Source: Thermoplasmata archaeon (lineage in GTDB: Archaea > Thermoplasmatota > Thermoplasmata > UBA10834). Taken from it: a stretch of DNA of 22,227 bases. The stretch lies in contig JALOTO010000004.1 of NCBI GenBank assembly GCA_025457845.1, positions 1 through 22,227 on the forward strand, in the 5' to 3' direction. Positions 7,726-15,618 of the stretch are shown piece by piece. Numbering within the stretch: the stretch's first letter is position 1; every line of letters starts with the position of its first letter. Both the position numbers and the translations under genes were made by a program. The notes under the pieces were generated by a model. It was not told where the DNA came from, did not search any database, and was given only the letters and a program-made list of their open reading frames with translations.

Positions 7726-7920
7726 CTAATCTTGACTGCGCCGTCCTAGGAACCGCTGGACCGGGCTGGAACGCGCGACGCGGCCCTTGTCGTCCTCCTC
7801 AGAACCAGTATCGAGTTTCGGGGGATCCACTAAGCCCAACTCGGGGGTCATCGGCCTCCCGCACGACCCGCAGGTCCCCTGTCGCGCGGGCACCTCGTCC
7901 CCGCAGTGGGCACACCTCAA
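7726..7920 (-). CDS. Small zinc-ribbon protein
   Basis: A 64-residue protein whose first 22 residues hold two CxxC pairs (Cys3/Cys6 and Cys17/Cys20, each followed by G or GR), the spacing of a compact zinc ribbon. The rest is charged, acidic then basic, and looks disordered. The start is TTG, 6 bases after a GAGGGG ribosome-binding site. The frame stays open about 28 codons further upstream without a better start. It sits between the tRNA and the protease gene, transcribed the same way as the protease and 146 bases beyond its stop. Many archaea carry such tiny zinc-ribbon proteins of unknown role. No function can be assigned, and coding is moderately supported. Confidence 0.6.
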   Translation of the reverse strand: MRCAHCGDEVPARQGTCGSCGRPMTPELGLVDPPKLDTGSEEDDKGRVARSSPVQRFLGRRSQD

Positions 7921-8046
7921 TCCATTCCCCTCGAGGTCTTTGAACGGCTCATCGCTACAAGAATCTATCTGTGGAAGGCCCCGCGGTCGCGGCCGACGGT
8001 ATCATCCGAAATGAGATGTAAGGGGTTTGGGCATGAAGAGGTTTCA

Positions 8047-8068
8047 GAGGCGGACCGCGGTCCGCCTC
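8047..8068. terminator. 22-base perfect palindrome at the protease stop codon, possible terminator or 3' stem-loop
   Basis: GAGGCGGACCG followed by its exact reverse complement covers the last base pair positions of the protease stop codon (TGA at 8067-8069 on the minus strand) and the bases just after it. In RNA it would form a very stable GC-rich hairpin. No T-run follows, so factor-independent termination is uncertain; it may protect the 3' end or act as a protein site. Confidence 0.4.
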
Positions 8069-11000
8069 ACTTGCCGATCTCCTTCTCGAGGCTGGCGAAC
8101 TCCTTCTCGACGTCGGATGGTGACGGCGGGTCATCGACCTGTTCGAGCGACCCGCCCTTCCTTCCGGGGTTGCCCCCTCCTCTCTTCCCGAGGAGGTACC
8201 AGACCATGACGATGAGCACGACGGCCACGAGGAACAGCCCGACGTTGAGATAGAGCAGCATCTGGGCGAACGAATCCGCGTCGTCGACCCTGGTGCTCAC
8301 GTCGTCGATGTCCTCCTGGGTGGTCTGGTTGAGCCCGTCGATCTGGTCCTCGATGTCGTCCTGCAGCCCGTCGAGGTCGTCAGGCGTGGCGTAAGGCGGT
8401 TCGTAGGTCACGCTCTGCGTGACGGTGGCCATGTTGCCCACCTCGTCAAGCGCCATGACCACGACCGTGTTCGCCCCCTCCTGAAGCACGACCGTCGCGC
8501 TCCACGAGGTGACCATGTCCCCTGCCAGCACGCCGTTCACGAAGACCATCGCGTCCTCGCTCACGCTCCCCTCGAAGGCGACGCTCGCTTCCGCGACCGT
8601 CGCATCGTCGTCCGGGGCGGATATGGTGATGGTCGGGGCGGTCGTGTCCAGCCGGATGGCCACCTCCGCGCTCGCCATGTTGCCAACAGCATCCTCGGCC
8701 TCGACGGTCAGCGTGTTCGCGCCCTCGCTCAGGCTGGCATCGTATGACCACGAGCCGTCCGCGTCCACGTTGGCCGGGTCGCCGTCGACGGTCACCATCG
8801 CGCCTGCCTCGGTCCTCCCGCTCAGCGTGACCACGTCGTCGCCGGTGAGGGCGTCCACGGGGTCCACGTCAAGCGCGCATGTCCAGTCGGCCGTTATGGT
8901 CTTGTACATGGTGGCGCTGACCCCTGCCGGGTTGGTCGTAACCAGGGTGAAGACGTTCGCCCCTTCGACCAGGTCCATGGCCGCATCGAAGGTGCCAGTG
9001 TCGTCCGCGTCCACGTTCGCCGAGCCTCCCGCGGAAGTGATGTCCACGGTCGCGAGCGGGTCGGTCGTGCCGTGTATCGAGATCGTCGCGAGGGGCACGG
9101 TCGTCCCGTCGTCATATGCCACCGGCAGCACTGGGTCCATGAACATGGCCGAGAAGTCCTCGATCACGGAGTCCACGGTGAAGGTGCCATCGTACGCCTC
9201 CGCGGGGTTGCCGTACAGGTCAGCGGCCTCGATGTGCAGCGTGTGCTCGCCTTCCCCGAAGGTGAAAGGCGCGACCACTGCCACATGCCCCATCGCCACG
9301 GTCGCGAACTCCGTCCAGTCTGTGCCGTCGATCTCCACGACCAGCGACGATTCGTCCAGGCCGGAGTAGAACTCTACCGTGTCGTTCACGTCGAACTCCA
9401 CCATCACGGCGCCGGACGCCAACGCCTCGGCGTCAGATGGTACCACGTTCTCTATCGCGGGCGCGCCCGCGTCTATGACATCGATGGTCACCGGGATGGA
9501 GAACGTGTCAGCCGCGCCCATGAGGCCCATGGTCGCGTATCCGGAGTAGACCCCTGCTATTGCCGGCAGGTCGTACGTGATGTTGAACGCGTACGTGCCC
9601 GCGGCCACAGGCGTGTCGAAGTCGGCCGCCTCGATCATGGCATCGGGTATGGCGGTCTGCACAGTCAGGGAGAAGTACCCCGGAGAGCCGCTCACGCTGT
9701 ATCCGAGGACCTTGACCAGGTACTGTCCCGGCTCTGGGTCCTCCAGCGTCAGCGCCTCCGTAGAGCCTCCTGCGCCGACATACCAGAATGTCTCCGTCAG
9801 GTCCGCGACACCGTCGAGGTCCTCGTCATACCACAGCCCGAGGTCGATGTCCGGGCAGTCGGATACCTCCTCGACCGCCACGCGGAGCGAGCTCGTGTCA
9901 CCGACCTCGATGGCACGCGTGTAGACCGCGTTCGCCAGCGCCTCGTAGAAGCTGCCCGCGAGCGAGTCCTGGTATATCTCCTCCGATGGCCACTCCTGGC
10001 CCGCCACCGGCGCTATGCCCCCTCCGCGGACCTCGATCTCGCCAAGTAAGTCGATCGTGTACTCGGCCGGGATCGAACCGCTCAAGGGCACGTAGCCGAT
10101 CTCGGCCGGGTCACCGGGCTGGATGGACTCCAGGTACACCTCGCTCGGCGCGAAGTCCCCGACCGTCACGAGCTTCGTGTATCCATCCAACGTGTCGCTC
10201 GGGCTCGTGCCTGCCATCGTGGGCGTCCTGGTCTCTATGGCGAACGGAGCCGGTAGGCCGAGATATATCCATCCGATCAGCTGGGCGAATCCTATGCTGA
10301 TGCCGGCCGAACCCCACTCCGTCGCATCGTTGGGCACTCCTATGACCTCGCTCGGCCCTCCCGTGGTGGTGTACACCCCGAAGGTGCCTGCTCCGAGGTA
10401 CTTCTCGTCGCTCGACGCGACTGCGACCTCAGTGAAACCGGGCCCGAACGGCGGCTCGAGGACCCATCCATCGTCGTAGATGAATGACGGCAGAGCTGCG
10501 ATCACATGGATGTTGGTGTCCGTCGGCAGCTCGGTCCAGTTGACCTGGACCATCATCGTGGCCTCGACGTCTATGGGCGCTGCAGGATCGGGCAGGCACC
10601 AGTATGTCCTCCAGTCTCCGACCTCGAACCTCCAGGCCTTGTCCGCCAGGCCCGTGACGTCGTTGTTGTACGTGGTGTCGAAGTACGACTCTCCTCCGAA
10701 CTCGAACTCGAATTCCATGGCCGGGACGTTGATCACCATGGGCAAGCACTGCCTGCGCTCGCCATCGTCGATGTAGATCGCTGCGGCATAGGTCCCGATC
10801 GGCGCGTCTGCGGGGACGGACACATTGACCTCCCACATCCAATCCGTGGTCCCCGCCGGGTCCAGCGTGAAGCCCAGCGTGGATGTCCATGGGTCTCCAG
10901 ACATCCAGGTCCTGAACTGCACCCAGTCGAAGGTCTCGAGCTCGTAGTAGTCCAGCTGCACGTTGAGCAGGTTGCCCTCGACGCCTGTCCAGTCCCTGAC

Positions 11001-13565
11001 CCTGAGCACGAGGCCGTCAGTTATCCTGTCCCTCGGGTCCTTGATGGTGATCTGGTCGTAGTTGTTGTCCTCGCCGTCCACCGTGAACCTGTACAGCTCC
11101 CAGCCGGCTCCCGAGGAGTGGTTTATCTCCCCGTCGCCGTTCTCGTCGACCCAATCGTGCGCCTCGAGCCAGTAGCTGGCGTCGGTCACGTAGTCCCCGT
11201 CCACATCGAAGACATAGTAGTCCCAGTACACCGTGACCTTCAGCAGGTCCGTAGTAGTGGGCACATAGTCCGTGATGTCCAGGTAGATGTCCGAGCCCGT
11301 GGTCGTGAGCTCGAGCGCGTCGCTGTCCTGTCTCATGAGCATCTCGGCAGAGATGGCCACATCGTGTATGACCGCCGGATCGTACGAGCTCGTCAGGACC
11401 ATCATCTGGTCGTCGTACTCGCCAGGATAGATGAAGTTCGGGAACATCTCGTACTTGGTCCCGTAGACATCACCCGGATACAGGGCGGCCTTGCCGAAGA
11501 CGGGTTCGGTCCAGAACGGCGGGGTGTAGGAGATGACGCCGTCCGCGTACGACATGAAGTCGCAGAACCTGTTGGCGTTGAGCCATCCTGCGCCCTGCCT
11601 CAGCGGATCGTTGTGCATGTCATCCGATGCGGCCATCAGGAACGTCTTCGTCTGGTCGATGGATGGCCACCCGCCGCTGGTGTCGTGGAACGCCTGGAGC
11701 CCGAGCGCTGCCCCGCCCGCCACCGTCGGGGCGGCGTGGCTCGTGCCGCTACCGAGCTGGAAGTGCATCGAGCCGTCGCCGAATGTCCCGAAGTAGTCGT
11801 ACTGGTTCAGTGGCATCGGCTCCATGGAGTACGCTCCGGACGCGACGATCTCGGCGTTCAGCTTGCCGGTCTTGGTCGGGCCAGCGTTAGAGAACGGGAT
11901 GACGTCGCCCCACTTCGAGTAGGTGCTGTCCCACTCGTACCCGACCCAGTACCTGTACTGCATGGTGGTCCCGGCGCCGACGTGTACGGACGCGAAATCC
12001 GTGACCGCATGCGTCGTCCCGTAGCCCGGACCGCCGTTCCCGGCCGACCAGACCCACAGTGTCTCGTATCCCTCCAGGTCTATCGCGGTCGCGGCCAGGT
12101 CGAAATCGCCGTAGCCAGCCTCGATCGCTGTATCGGACCAGCCGTAGCTGTTCGAGACGACCTGGGCCTCGTCGCCGGTGTTGGTCAGCCCATCGGGTCC
12201 GAACTCTGCGAACATCCAGCAGTTGGTGACGTCCCCGTTGTTGGGTATGGCCATTAGCTTGGCGTCAGGTGCCATCCCGCCCAGGAGTCCGTCCATGGTC
12301 ACGCCCTGTGCCAGCGCAGCGGATGCGGTCATCGTGCCGTGGCTCTCACCGGCGGTGAACTCGCCGACGAACGCGACCGCGTCGCCTGATTCGAAGACGT
12401 TCTCGGACCCGTAGGTCCAGTTCACACCTGGGTACCAGTGCTCCCCGTCGGAGATCCAGTAGATCATGCCTCCTGACAGGTCGGCGAAACCGTCGCCTGC
12501 GTCCCAGGACGACCAGTCCTCCGTCCCAGCGACGGAGTCGTAGAAGTCGTAGTAGGATATCTCGTCGCCCTGCGTGCACGCCTTCTCGTCGGCGAAGTCG
12601 TTGTCGTTGTCAAGGTCGACGTACACCGTGTCATACTCGTAGGGGTTGACCGCGTCCACCACGAGCACAGCGACATACTCCCCCCAGAGCGATGCGAGGT
12701 TCGAGTCCGTGTGATAGCCGATGTGGTACCAGCCGCTCTGGCTGTCCACCGGGTCGCCAATCGCGTCGGTCAGACCCTCGACGTTGTATCTGAAGCCATC
12801 GAAGTAGACATAGCTGCCGTACTCCTCGACCGTCGTCCTGGTGTCGGCAATCCAGCCGCCGATCTCCCCGTACGCCCACATCATGGCGCCGACATCATCG
12901 TATGCCATCGGCCATCCGCTGTAGTTGCCTGAAGTGTACCTCGCCTGCTGTCCCTGGAGGTCCGGATGGGCCATGTCGAAGCCGGTGTCGACGACGGCGA
13001 CGGTCACACCATCCCCCGTCCAACCCGCGTCCCACGCATCGGTCGCGGTGTGCACCACATCGACATCGTAGTCGTCGGTCGCCGGTGGCGCGGCCTCTAT
13101 CGAGTTGTCGATCGCCTCGTCCAGCGAGGCGCTGTCGGGCAGCGGCTTCTCGTAGATCATGATCCTGCTGACGCTGGGTTCCTCGGCCAACAGCTCGATC
13201 TCCTTCGCGTCCAGGCTCATCAGCTGGATGGTCGATAGCCCTTCGAACTCCTTTTTCCCGATGGTCGGCAATCCTGCCGAGGCAAGGAATTCGTTGGCGG
13301 CCGCCTTGTCGCTGACGAACACATAGACCAGGATGTCTCCGGTCGCGGTCTTCATCGCGCTCCGTGTCACCGAGTCTATCTTCATCTCAGGCGTCAGATA
13401 GGTCTCCTGCTCAACCGTCTCTCCGACGAGGGCGGCATCTGTCCCCGTGGAGCCCGTATATGCCGATGTCTGAGCACTAGCCGGCGTCGCGAGGACCACG
13501 AATGAGGTCCCCACCACGCACAGCATCAGCAGCAGGCTCAGACACGCTCTCTTACAGCTAATCAT
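8067..13565 (-). CDS. Giant secreted, membrane-anchored subtilisin-like serine protease (S8, pyrolysin-like)
   Basis: The 1832-residue precursor begins with a signal peptide (basic CKR, hydrophobic LLLMLCVVGTSFVVL, then ATPASA-Q). An inhibitor-like propeptide follows (about 50-145). The S8 catalytic domain has Asp193 (VAVVDTG), His409 (ESHGT), oxyanion Asn510 (SAGN) and Ser609 (GTSHAAP). The Asp-His distance of 216 residues reflects a large insert, as in the pyrolysin/tripeptidyl peptidase II group. The insert contains an acidic DLDNDNDF stretch that looks calcium-binding. After beta-rich regions come at least three or four Ig-like repeats marked by EGANT...A-D..GN, then a coiled-coil stalk (about 1727-1768), one membrane span (1769-1792) and a 40-residue charged cytoplasmic tail. 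ATG at 13565 is chosen because GGAGGAGG lies 5-8 bases upstream and the signal peptide begins there. It likely degrades external protein at the cell surface. Confidence 0.93.
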   Translation of the reverse strand: MISCKRACLSLLLMLCVVGTSFVVLATPASAQTSAYTGSTGTDAALVGETVEQETYLTPEMKIDSVTRSAMKTATGDILVYVFVSDKAAANEFLASAGLPTIGKKEFEGLSTIQLMSLDAKEIELLAEEPSVSRIMIYEKPLPDSASLDEAIDNSIEAAPPATDDYDVDVVHTATDAWDAGWTGDGVTVAVVDTGFDMAHPDLQGQQARYTSGNYSGWPMAYDDVGAMMWAYGEIGGWIADTRTTVEEYGSYVYFDGFRYNVEGLTDAIGDPVDSQSGWYHIGYHTDSNLASLWGEYVAVLVVDAVNPYEYDTVYVDLDNDNDFADEKACTQGDEISYYDFYDSVAGTEDWSSWDAGDGFADLSGGMIYWISDGEHWYPGVNWTYGSENVFESGDAVAFVGEFTAGESHGTMTASAALAQGVTMDGLLGGMAPDAKLMAIPNNGDVTNCWMFAEFGPDGLTNTGDEAQVVSNSYGWSDTAIEAGYGDFDLAATAIDLEGYETLWVWSAGNGGPGYGTTHAVTDFASVHVGAGTTMQYRYWVGYEWDSTYSKWGDVIPFSNAGPTKTGKLNAEIVASGAYSMEPMPLNQYDYFGTFGDGSMHFQLGSGTSHAAPTVAGGAALGLQAFHDTSGGWPSIDQTKTFLMAASDDMHNDPLRQGAGWLNANRFCDFMSYADGVISYTPPFWTEPVFGKAALYPGDVYGTKYEMFPNFIYPGEYDDQMMVLTSSYDPAVIHDVAISAEMLMRQDSDALELTTTGSDIYLDITDYVPTTTDLLKVTVYWDYYVFDVDGDYVTDASYWLEAHDWVDENGDGEINHSSGAGWELYRFTVDGEDNNYDQITIKDPRDRITDGLVLRVRDWTGVEGNLLNVQLDYYELETFDWVQFRTWMSGDPWTSTLGFTLDPAGTTDWMWEVNVSVPADAPIGTYAAAIYIDDGERRQCLPMVINVPAMEFEFEFGGESYFDTTYNNDVTGLADKAWRFEVGDWRTYWCLPDPAAPIDVEATMMVQVNWTELPTDTNIHVIAALPSFIYDDGWVLEPPFGPGFTEVAVASSDEKYLGAGTFGVYTTTGGPSEVIGVPNDATEWGSAGISIGFAQLIGWIYLGLPAPFAIETRTPTMAGTSPSDTLDGYTKLVTVGDFAPSEVYLESIQPGDPAEIGYVPLSGSIPAEYTIDLLGEIEVRGGGIAPVAGQEWPSEEIYQDSLAGSFYEALANAVYTRAIEVGDTSSLRVAVEEVSDCPDIDLGLWYDEDLDGVADLTETFWYVGAGGSTEALTLEDPEPGQYLVKVLGYSVSGSPGYFSLTVQTAIPDAMIEAADFDTPVAAGTYAFNITYDLPAIAGVYSGYATMGLMGAADTFSIPVTIDVIDAGAPAIENVVPSDAEALASGAVMVEFDVNDTVEFYSGLDESSLVVEIDGTDWTEFATVAMGHVAVVAPFTFGEGEHTLHIEAADLYGNPAEAYDGTFTVDSVIEDFSAMFMDPVLPVAYDDGTTVPLATISIHGTTDPLATVDITSAGGSANVDADDTGTFDAAMDLVEGANVFTLVTTNPAGVSATMYKTITADWTCALDVDPVDALTGDDVVTLSGRTEAGAMVTVDGDPANVDADGSWSYDASLSEGANTLTVEAEDAVGNMASAEVAIRLDTTAPTITISAPDDDATVAEASVAFEGSVSEDAMVFVNGVLAGDMVTSWSATVVLQEGANTVVVMALDEVGNMATVTQSVTYEPPYATPDDLDGLQDDIEDQIDGLNQTTQEDIDDVSTRVDDADSFAQMLLYLNVGLFLVAVVLIVMVWYLLGKRGGGNPGRKGGSLEQVDDPPSPSDVEKEFASLEKEIGK

Positions 13566-13637
13566 CGAACAACCTCCTCCCACTAGCGCATCCTGAGGGC
13601 GGGTGCGCAGAAACGATTCGTAACCGTGTTAATCCGT

Positions 13638-13645
13638 ATTTAAGA
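13638..13645 (-). promoter_or_regulatory. Proximal TATA-like element for the protease
   Basis: On the minus strand CTTAAATA predicts a start near 13614 and a leader of about 48 bases. It lies just past the hairpin at 13648-13670, so the hairpin would be upstream of this promoter. Confidence 0.35.
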
Positions 13646-13647
13646 AT

Positions 13648-13670
13648 ATCGCGCTGATTCCGAGCGCGAT
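13648..13670. repeat. Perfect inverted repeat ATCGCGCT-N7-AGCGCGAT upstream of the protease
   Basis: Eight-base perfect arms flank GATTCCG. If the distal promoter is used, this forms a stem-loop in the protease mRNA leader. If the proximal one is used, it is a DNA dyad next to its TATA box and a candidate operator. Confidence 0.45.
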
Positions 13671-13706
13671 GTTGCGCGTTTCTTGAATCGCTGGCATATA
13701 TTCTGA

Positions 13707-13719
13707 ATATATAAATAAA
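13707..13719 (-). promoter_or_regulatory. Distal TATA element for the protease
   Basis: On the minus strand TTTATTTATATAT is the strongest TATA-like run in the intergenic region. It predicts a start near 13687 and a leader of roughly 120 bases that would include the ATCGCGCT hairpin. Confidence 0.45.
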
Positions 13720-13865
13720 TCAATGTCACAAAAAATATCGCATCAAGTGTACCCGCTCGAATCAGTAACACCATTAAGTCACATCTCGTTTCCCTTGACG
13801 AAAAGCATCTTCCACGAGGGCTAATCTGACGACCGCCGTCGGGGATAGTAGTAGTCGTTTCGTCA

Positions 13866-13877
13866 GCCTAATTAGGC
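13866..13877 (+). promoter_or_regulatory. GCCTAATTAGGC palindrome, possible promoter/operator of the DASS transporter
   Basis: A perfect 12-base palindrome is centred about 42 bases before the transporter ATG. Its CTAATTAG core is a weak TATA-like element that would start transcription near 13897. It contains the half-site sequence TTAGG seen in the DtxR-type dyad at 19427, but in the opposite orientation. Confidence 0.3.
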
Positions 13878-13913
13878 GGTTGCGGAATGCCCGTCGGAGA
13901 AGGGAGTGAGAGG

Positions 13914-15491
13914 ATGACCGACTACGAGAAGCAGCCATGGAAGGTCCACGAGGGCGAACCCATCCACAGGCGCTCCAAGGCTAGGGAGCTCGCCAAGACC
14001 TTCAACAAACAGCGCATCGGGCTCATCCTCGGCCCGCTGATGTTCATCATCATCGTCCTGATCCCCGAGCCGCAGTCGATGGTCGACGCGGCAATCGCGA
14101 GCGGCGTCCCCGAGAAGTCCCCGCAGATCGCGCTGGGGACCCTCCTGTGGGTCCTGATCTGGTGGGTGACGGAGTGCGTCCCGCTGGGGATCGCCGCACT
14201 CGTGCCGCCGGTCATCTTCGCGATGTCGATGCCGGACAGGCTCACGTGGAAGGCGCTCCTTGGGTCGTTCACCGACCCGATCATCTGGATATTCATGGCG
14301 GGTTTCGTCCTCGCGGCGGCCTTCAGGAAGTGGGACCTGGACAGGAGGATCGCTATCAGGCTGGGTTCCCTCTACAAAGGGAACAACCCGATGGTGGCCG
14401 CCCTGTTCGTCGCGGCCATCCCGGTGTTCATCCTCACGCTCACGGGTTCCATAACCGCCTCGACAGCGGTGGTGTTCCCGTTCCTCGTCGCGTACCTCGC
14501 GATGGCCAACGTCAAGGCGGGAGGGAAGTACAGTGAAGCGTGCATGCTCGTCCTCGCCCAGGCCGCGACGGCAGGCGCCATGCTCCTTCTCATCAGCACG
14601 CCCCCGAACCTCATCGCGAAGAGCACGGCTGCGCAGTTCGACTACGAGATAACCTTCCTGGATTGGCTGGTGGTCGGGACCCCGCATGCCATCGCCGGAC
14701 TCCTCATCACATGGTTCATCGTCTTCAAGGTCGTCAAGCCCGAGGAGAGGACAATCGCGGTCGACAGGTCCAAGATGACCGCCGTCGCCAAGCAGCTGGG
14801 GCGGATGAGCCGCGGCGAGAAGACGGTCGCGGGCCTGCTAATCATGGCGGTCTCCCTCTGGATGTTCCCATCCGTGATCAAGGTGCTGGCGGGCTACAAT
14901 CCCGACCTCGCGGACTTCAGCACTCTCCTCTCCAAGGTCATGCCCGAGGCGATGCCCGCTGTCCTCATCATCATCCTCGCGGGTCTCATCAGGATCCGGG
15001 GTGAACCGGTCCTCAAGTGGGACGAGATCGCGAAGGGCATCGACTGGAACGTCGTGTTCCTGTTCGGAGGGGGCATAGCGCTCGGGCTCGGTCTGGAGGC
15101 GAGCGGCTTCGCAAACTGGATCGCCAGCGGAGTCGGCGACGCCCTCGGCGAGAACCCCGGGATATGGGCCATATACGCGGTGTCCTGCCTGCTCGGCTTC
15201 GCCCTGACGTACGCGGCCTCGAACACCGCAGCCGCGCTCATCACATGCCCCATCGCGGCATCCCTCGCCCTCGGGGCGGGCGTGTCCCCGATAGCGCCTA
15301 TAGTCGGCGCTGCACTTGCGTGCTCGATATCCAGCGCCATACCGTCCACGACGCCGCCCATGGCCATCGTCTACAGTTCGGGGTATGTGAAGATATGGAC
15401 CATGTTCAAGGTGGGCATCGTGTCGGACCTCCTGAGGGTCGGCGTGCTCATACTGATAGGCCTGCCCCTCATCACCTTCGTCTACGGGTGA
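13914..15491 (+). CDS. DASS/SLC13-family sodium-coupled anion (dicarboxylate or sulfate) transporter
   Basis: The 525-residue polytopic protein has the two-repeat layout of the divalent anion:sodium symporter family, which imports succinate, malate, citrate or sulfate. Re-entrant hairpin motifs are visible: S179-I180-T181 followed by STPPNLIA in the first repeat, and S436-N437-T438 followed by STTPPMAIVY in the second. In characterised members such as VcINDY both hairpins carry Ser-Asn-Thr, which bind sodium and substrate carboxylates; here the first Asn is Ile. The ATG is preferred over one nine codons upstream because GGAGTGA lies 5 bases before it. It is divergent from the protease and followed by ftsZ after 127 bases. 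The substrate cannot be told from the sequence. Confidence 0.88.
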   Translation: MTDYEKQPWKVHEGEPIHRRSKARELAKTFNKQRIGLILGPLMFIIIVLIPEPQSMVDAAIASGVPEKSPQIALGTLLWVLIWWVTECVPLGIAALVPPVIFAMSMPDRLTWKALLGSFTDPIIWIFMAGFVLAAAFRKWDLDRRIAIRLGSLYKGNNPMVAALFVAAIPVFILTLTGSITASTAVVFPFLVAYLAMANVKAGGKYSEACMLVLAQAATAGAMLLLISTPPNLIAKSTAAQFDYEITFLDWLVVGTPHAIAGLLITWFIVFKVVKPEERTIAVDRSKMTAVAKQLGRMSRGEKTVAGLLIMAVSLWMFPSVIKVLAGYNPDLADFSTLLSKVMPEAMPAVLIIILAGLIRIRGEPVLKWDEIAKGIDWNVVFLFGGGIALGLGLEASGFANWIASGVGDALGENPGIWAIYAVSCLLGFALTYAASNTAAALITCPIAASLALGAGVSPIAPIVGAALACSISSAIPSTTPPMAIVYSSGYVKIWTMFKVGIVSDLLRVGVLILIGLPLITFVYG

Positions 15492-15537
15492 GAGGCCCCG
15501 AAGTACAGCTGGTGCGTGCGCTCGGCGGCGCGCGCCA

Positions 15538-15554
15538 GCGCGTGCGCGCGCGTG
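15538..15554. repeat. 17-base alternating purine-pyrimidine CG tract
   Basis: GCGCGTGCGCGCGCGTG alternates without a break and follows the palindrome GGCGCGCGCC (15527-15536). It is a candidate Z-DNA-forming or strongly hairpinned element between the transporter stop and the ftsZ promoter. It may also serve as a transcription end for the transporter. Confidence 0.4.
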
Positions 15555-15577
15555 GCTCCGACGCGTGTCCGGACGTG

Positions 15578-15584
15578 TTAAATA
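15578..15584 (+). promoter_or_regulatory. TATA box for ftsZ
   Basis: TTAAATA, with the 8-base palindrome GTCCGGAC ending 4 bases before it, predicts a start near 15607. The ATG at 15619 then has a leader of about 12 bases, which excludes the GTG at 15589. Confidence 0.6.
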
Positions 15585-15618
15585 GCGGGTGGACGCAGAG
15601 TACGTACGGGATGCACTA

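Larger units (their letters stand above)
13566..13913. other. 348-base AT-rich divergent intergenic region, protease/DASS transporter
   Basis: This is the longest gene-free stretch in the window and is clearly richer in A and T than its surroundings, especially 13630-13790. It holds two candidate protease promoters, the 8-base-arm inverted repeat, an A-run (13730-13736) and, near the transporter, the palindrome GCCTAATTAGGC. No small ORF with a credible ribosome-binding site and no structured RNA that I recognise lies within it. The size and complexity suggest regulated expression of one or both genes. Confidence 0.5.

Noticed and set aside
10506..12257. Long plus-strand ORF of 583 codons
   Set aside because: It is antisense to the protease catalytic and beta-rich regions; the composition (many Arg, Val, Asp, His) reflects GC-rich codons read in the wrong frame.
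13872..14687. Minus-strand ORF of 271 codons near the transporter start
   Set aside because: It is antisense to the DASS coding region and composed almost only of charged residues.
15567..15574. GTCCGGAC palindrome before the ftsZ TATA box as a shared operator with the 20648 dyad
   Set aside because: Only a short GGAC/GTCC core is shared and the spacing differs; in GC-rich DNA such 8-base palindromes are expected by chance.
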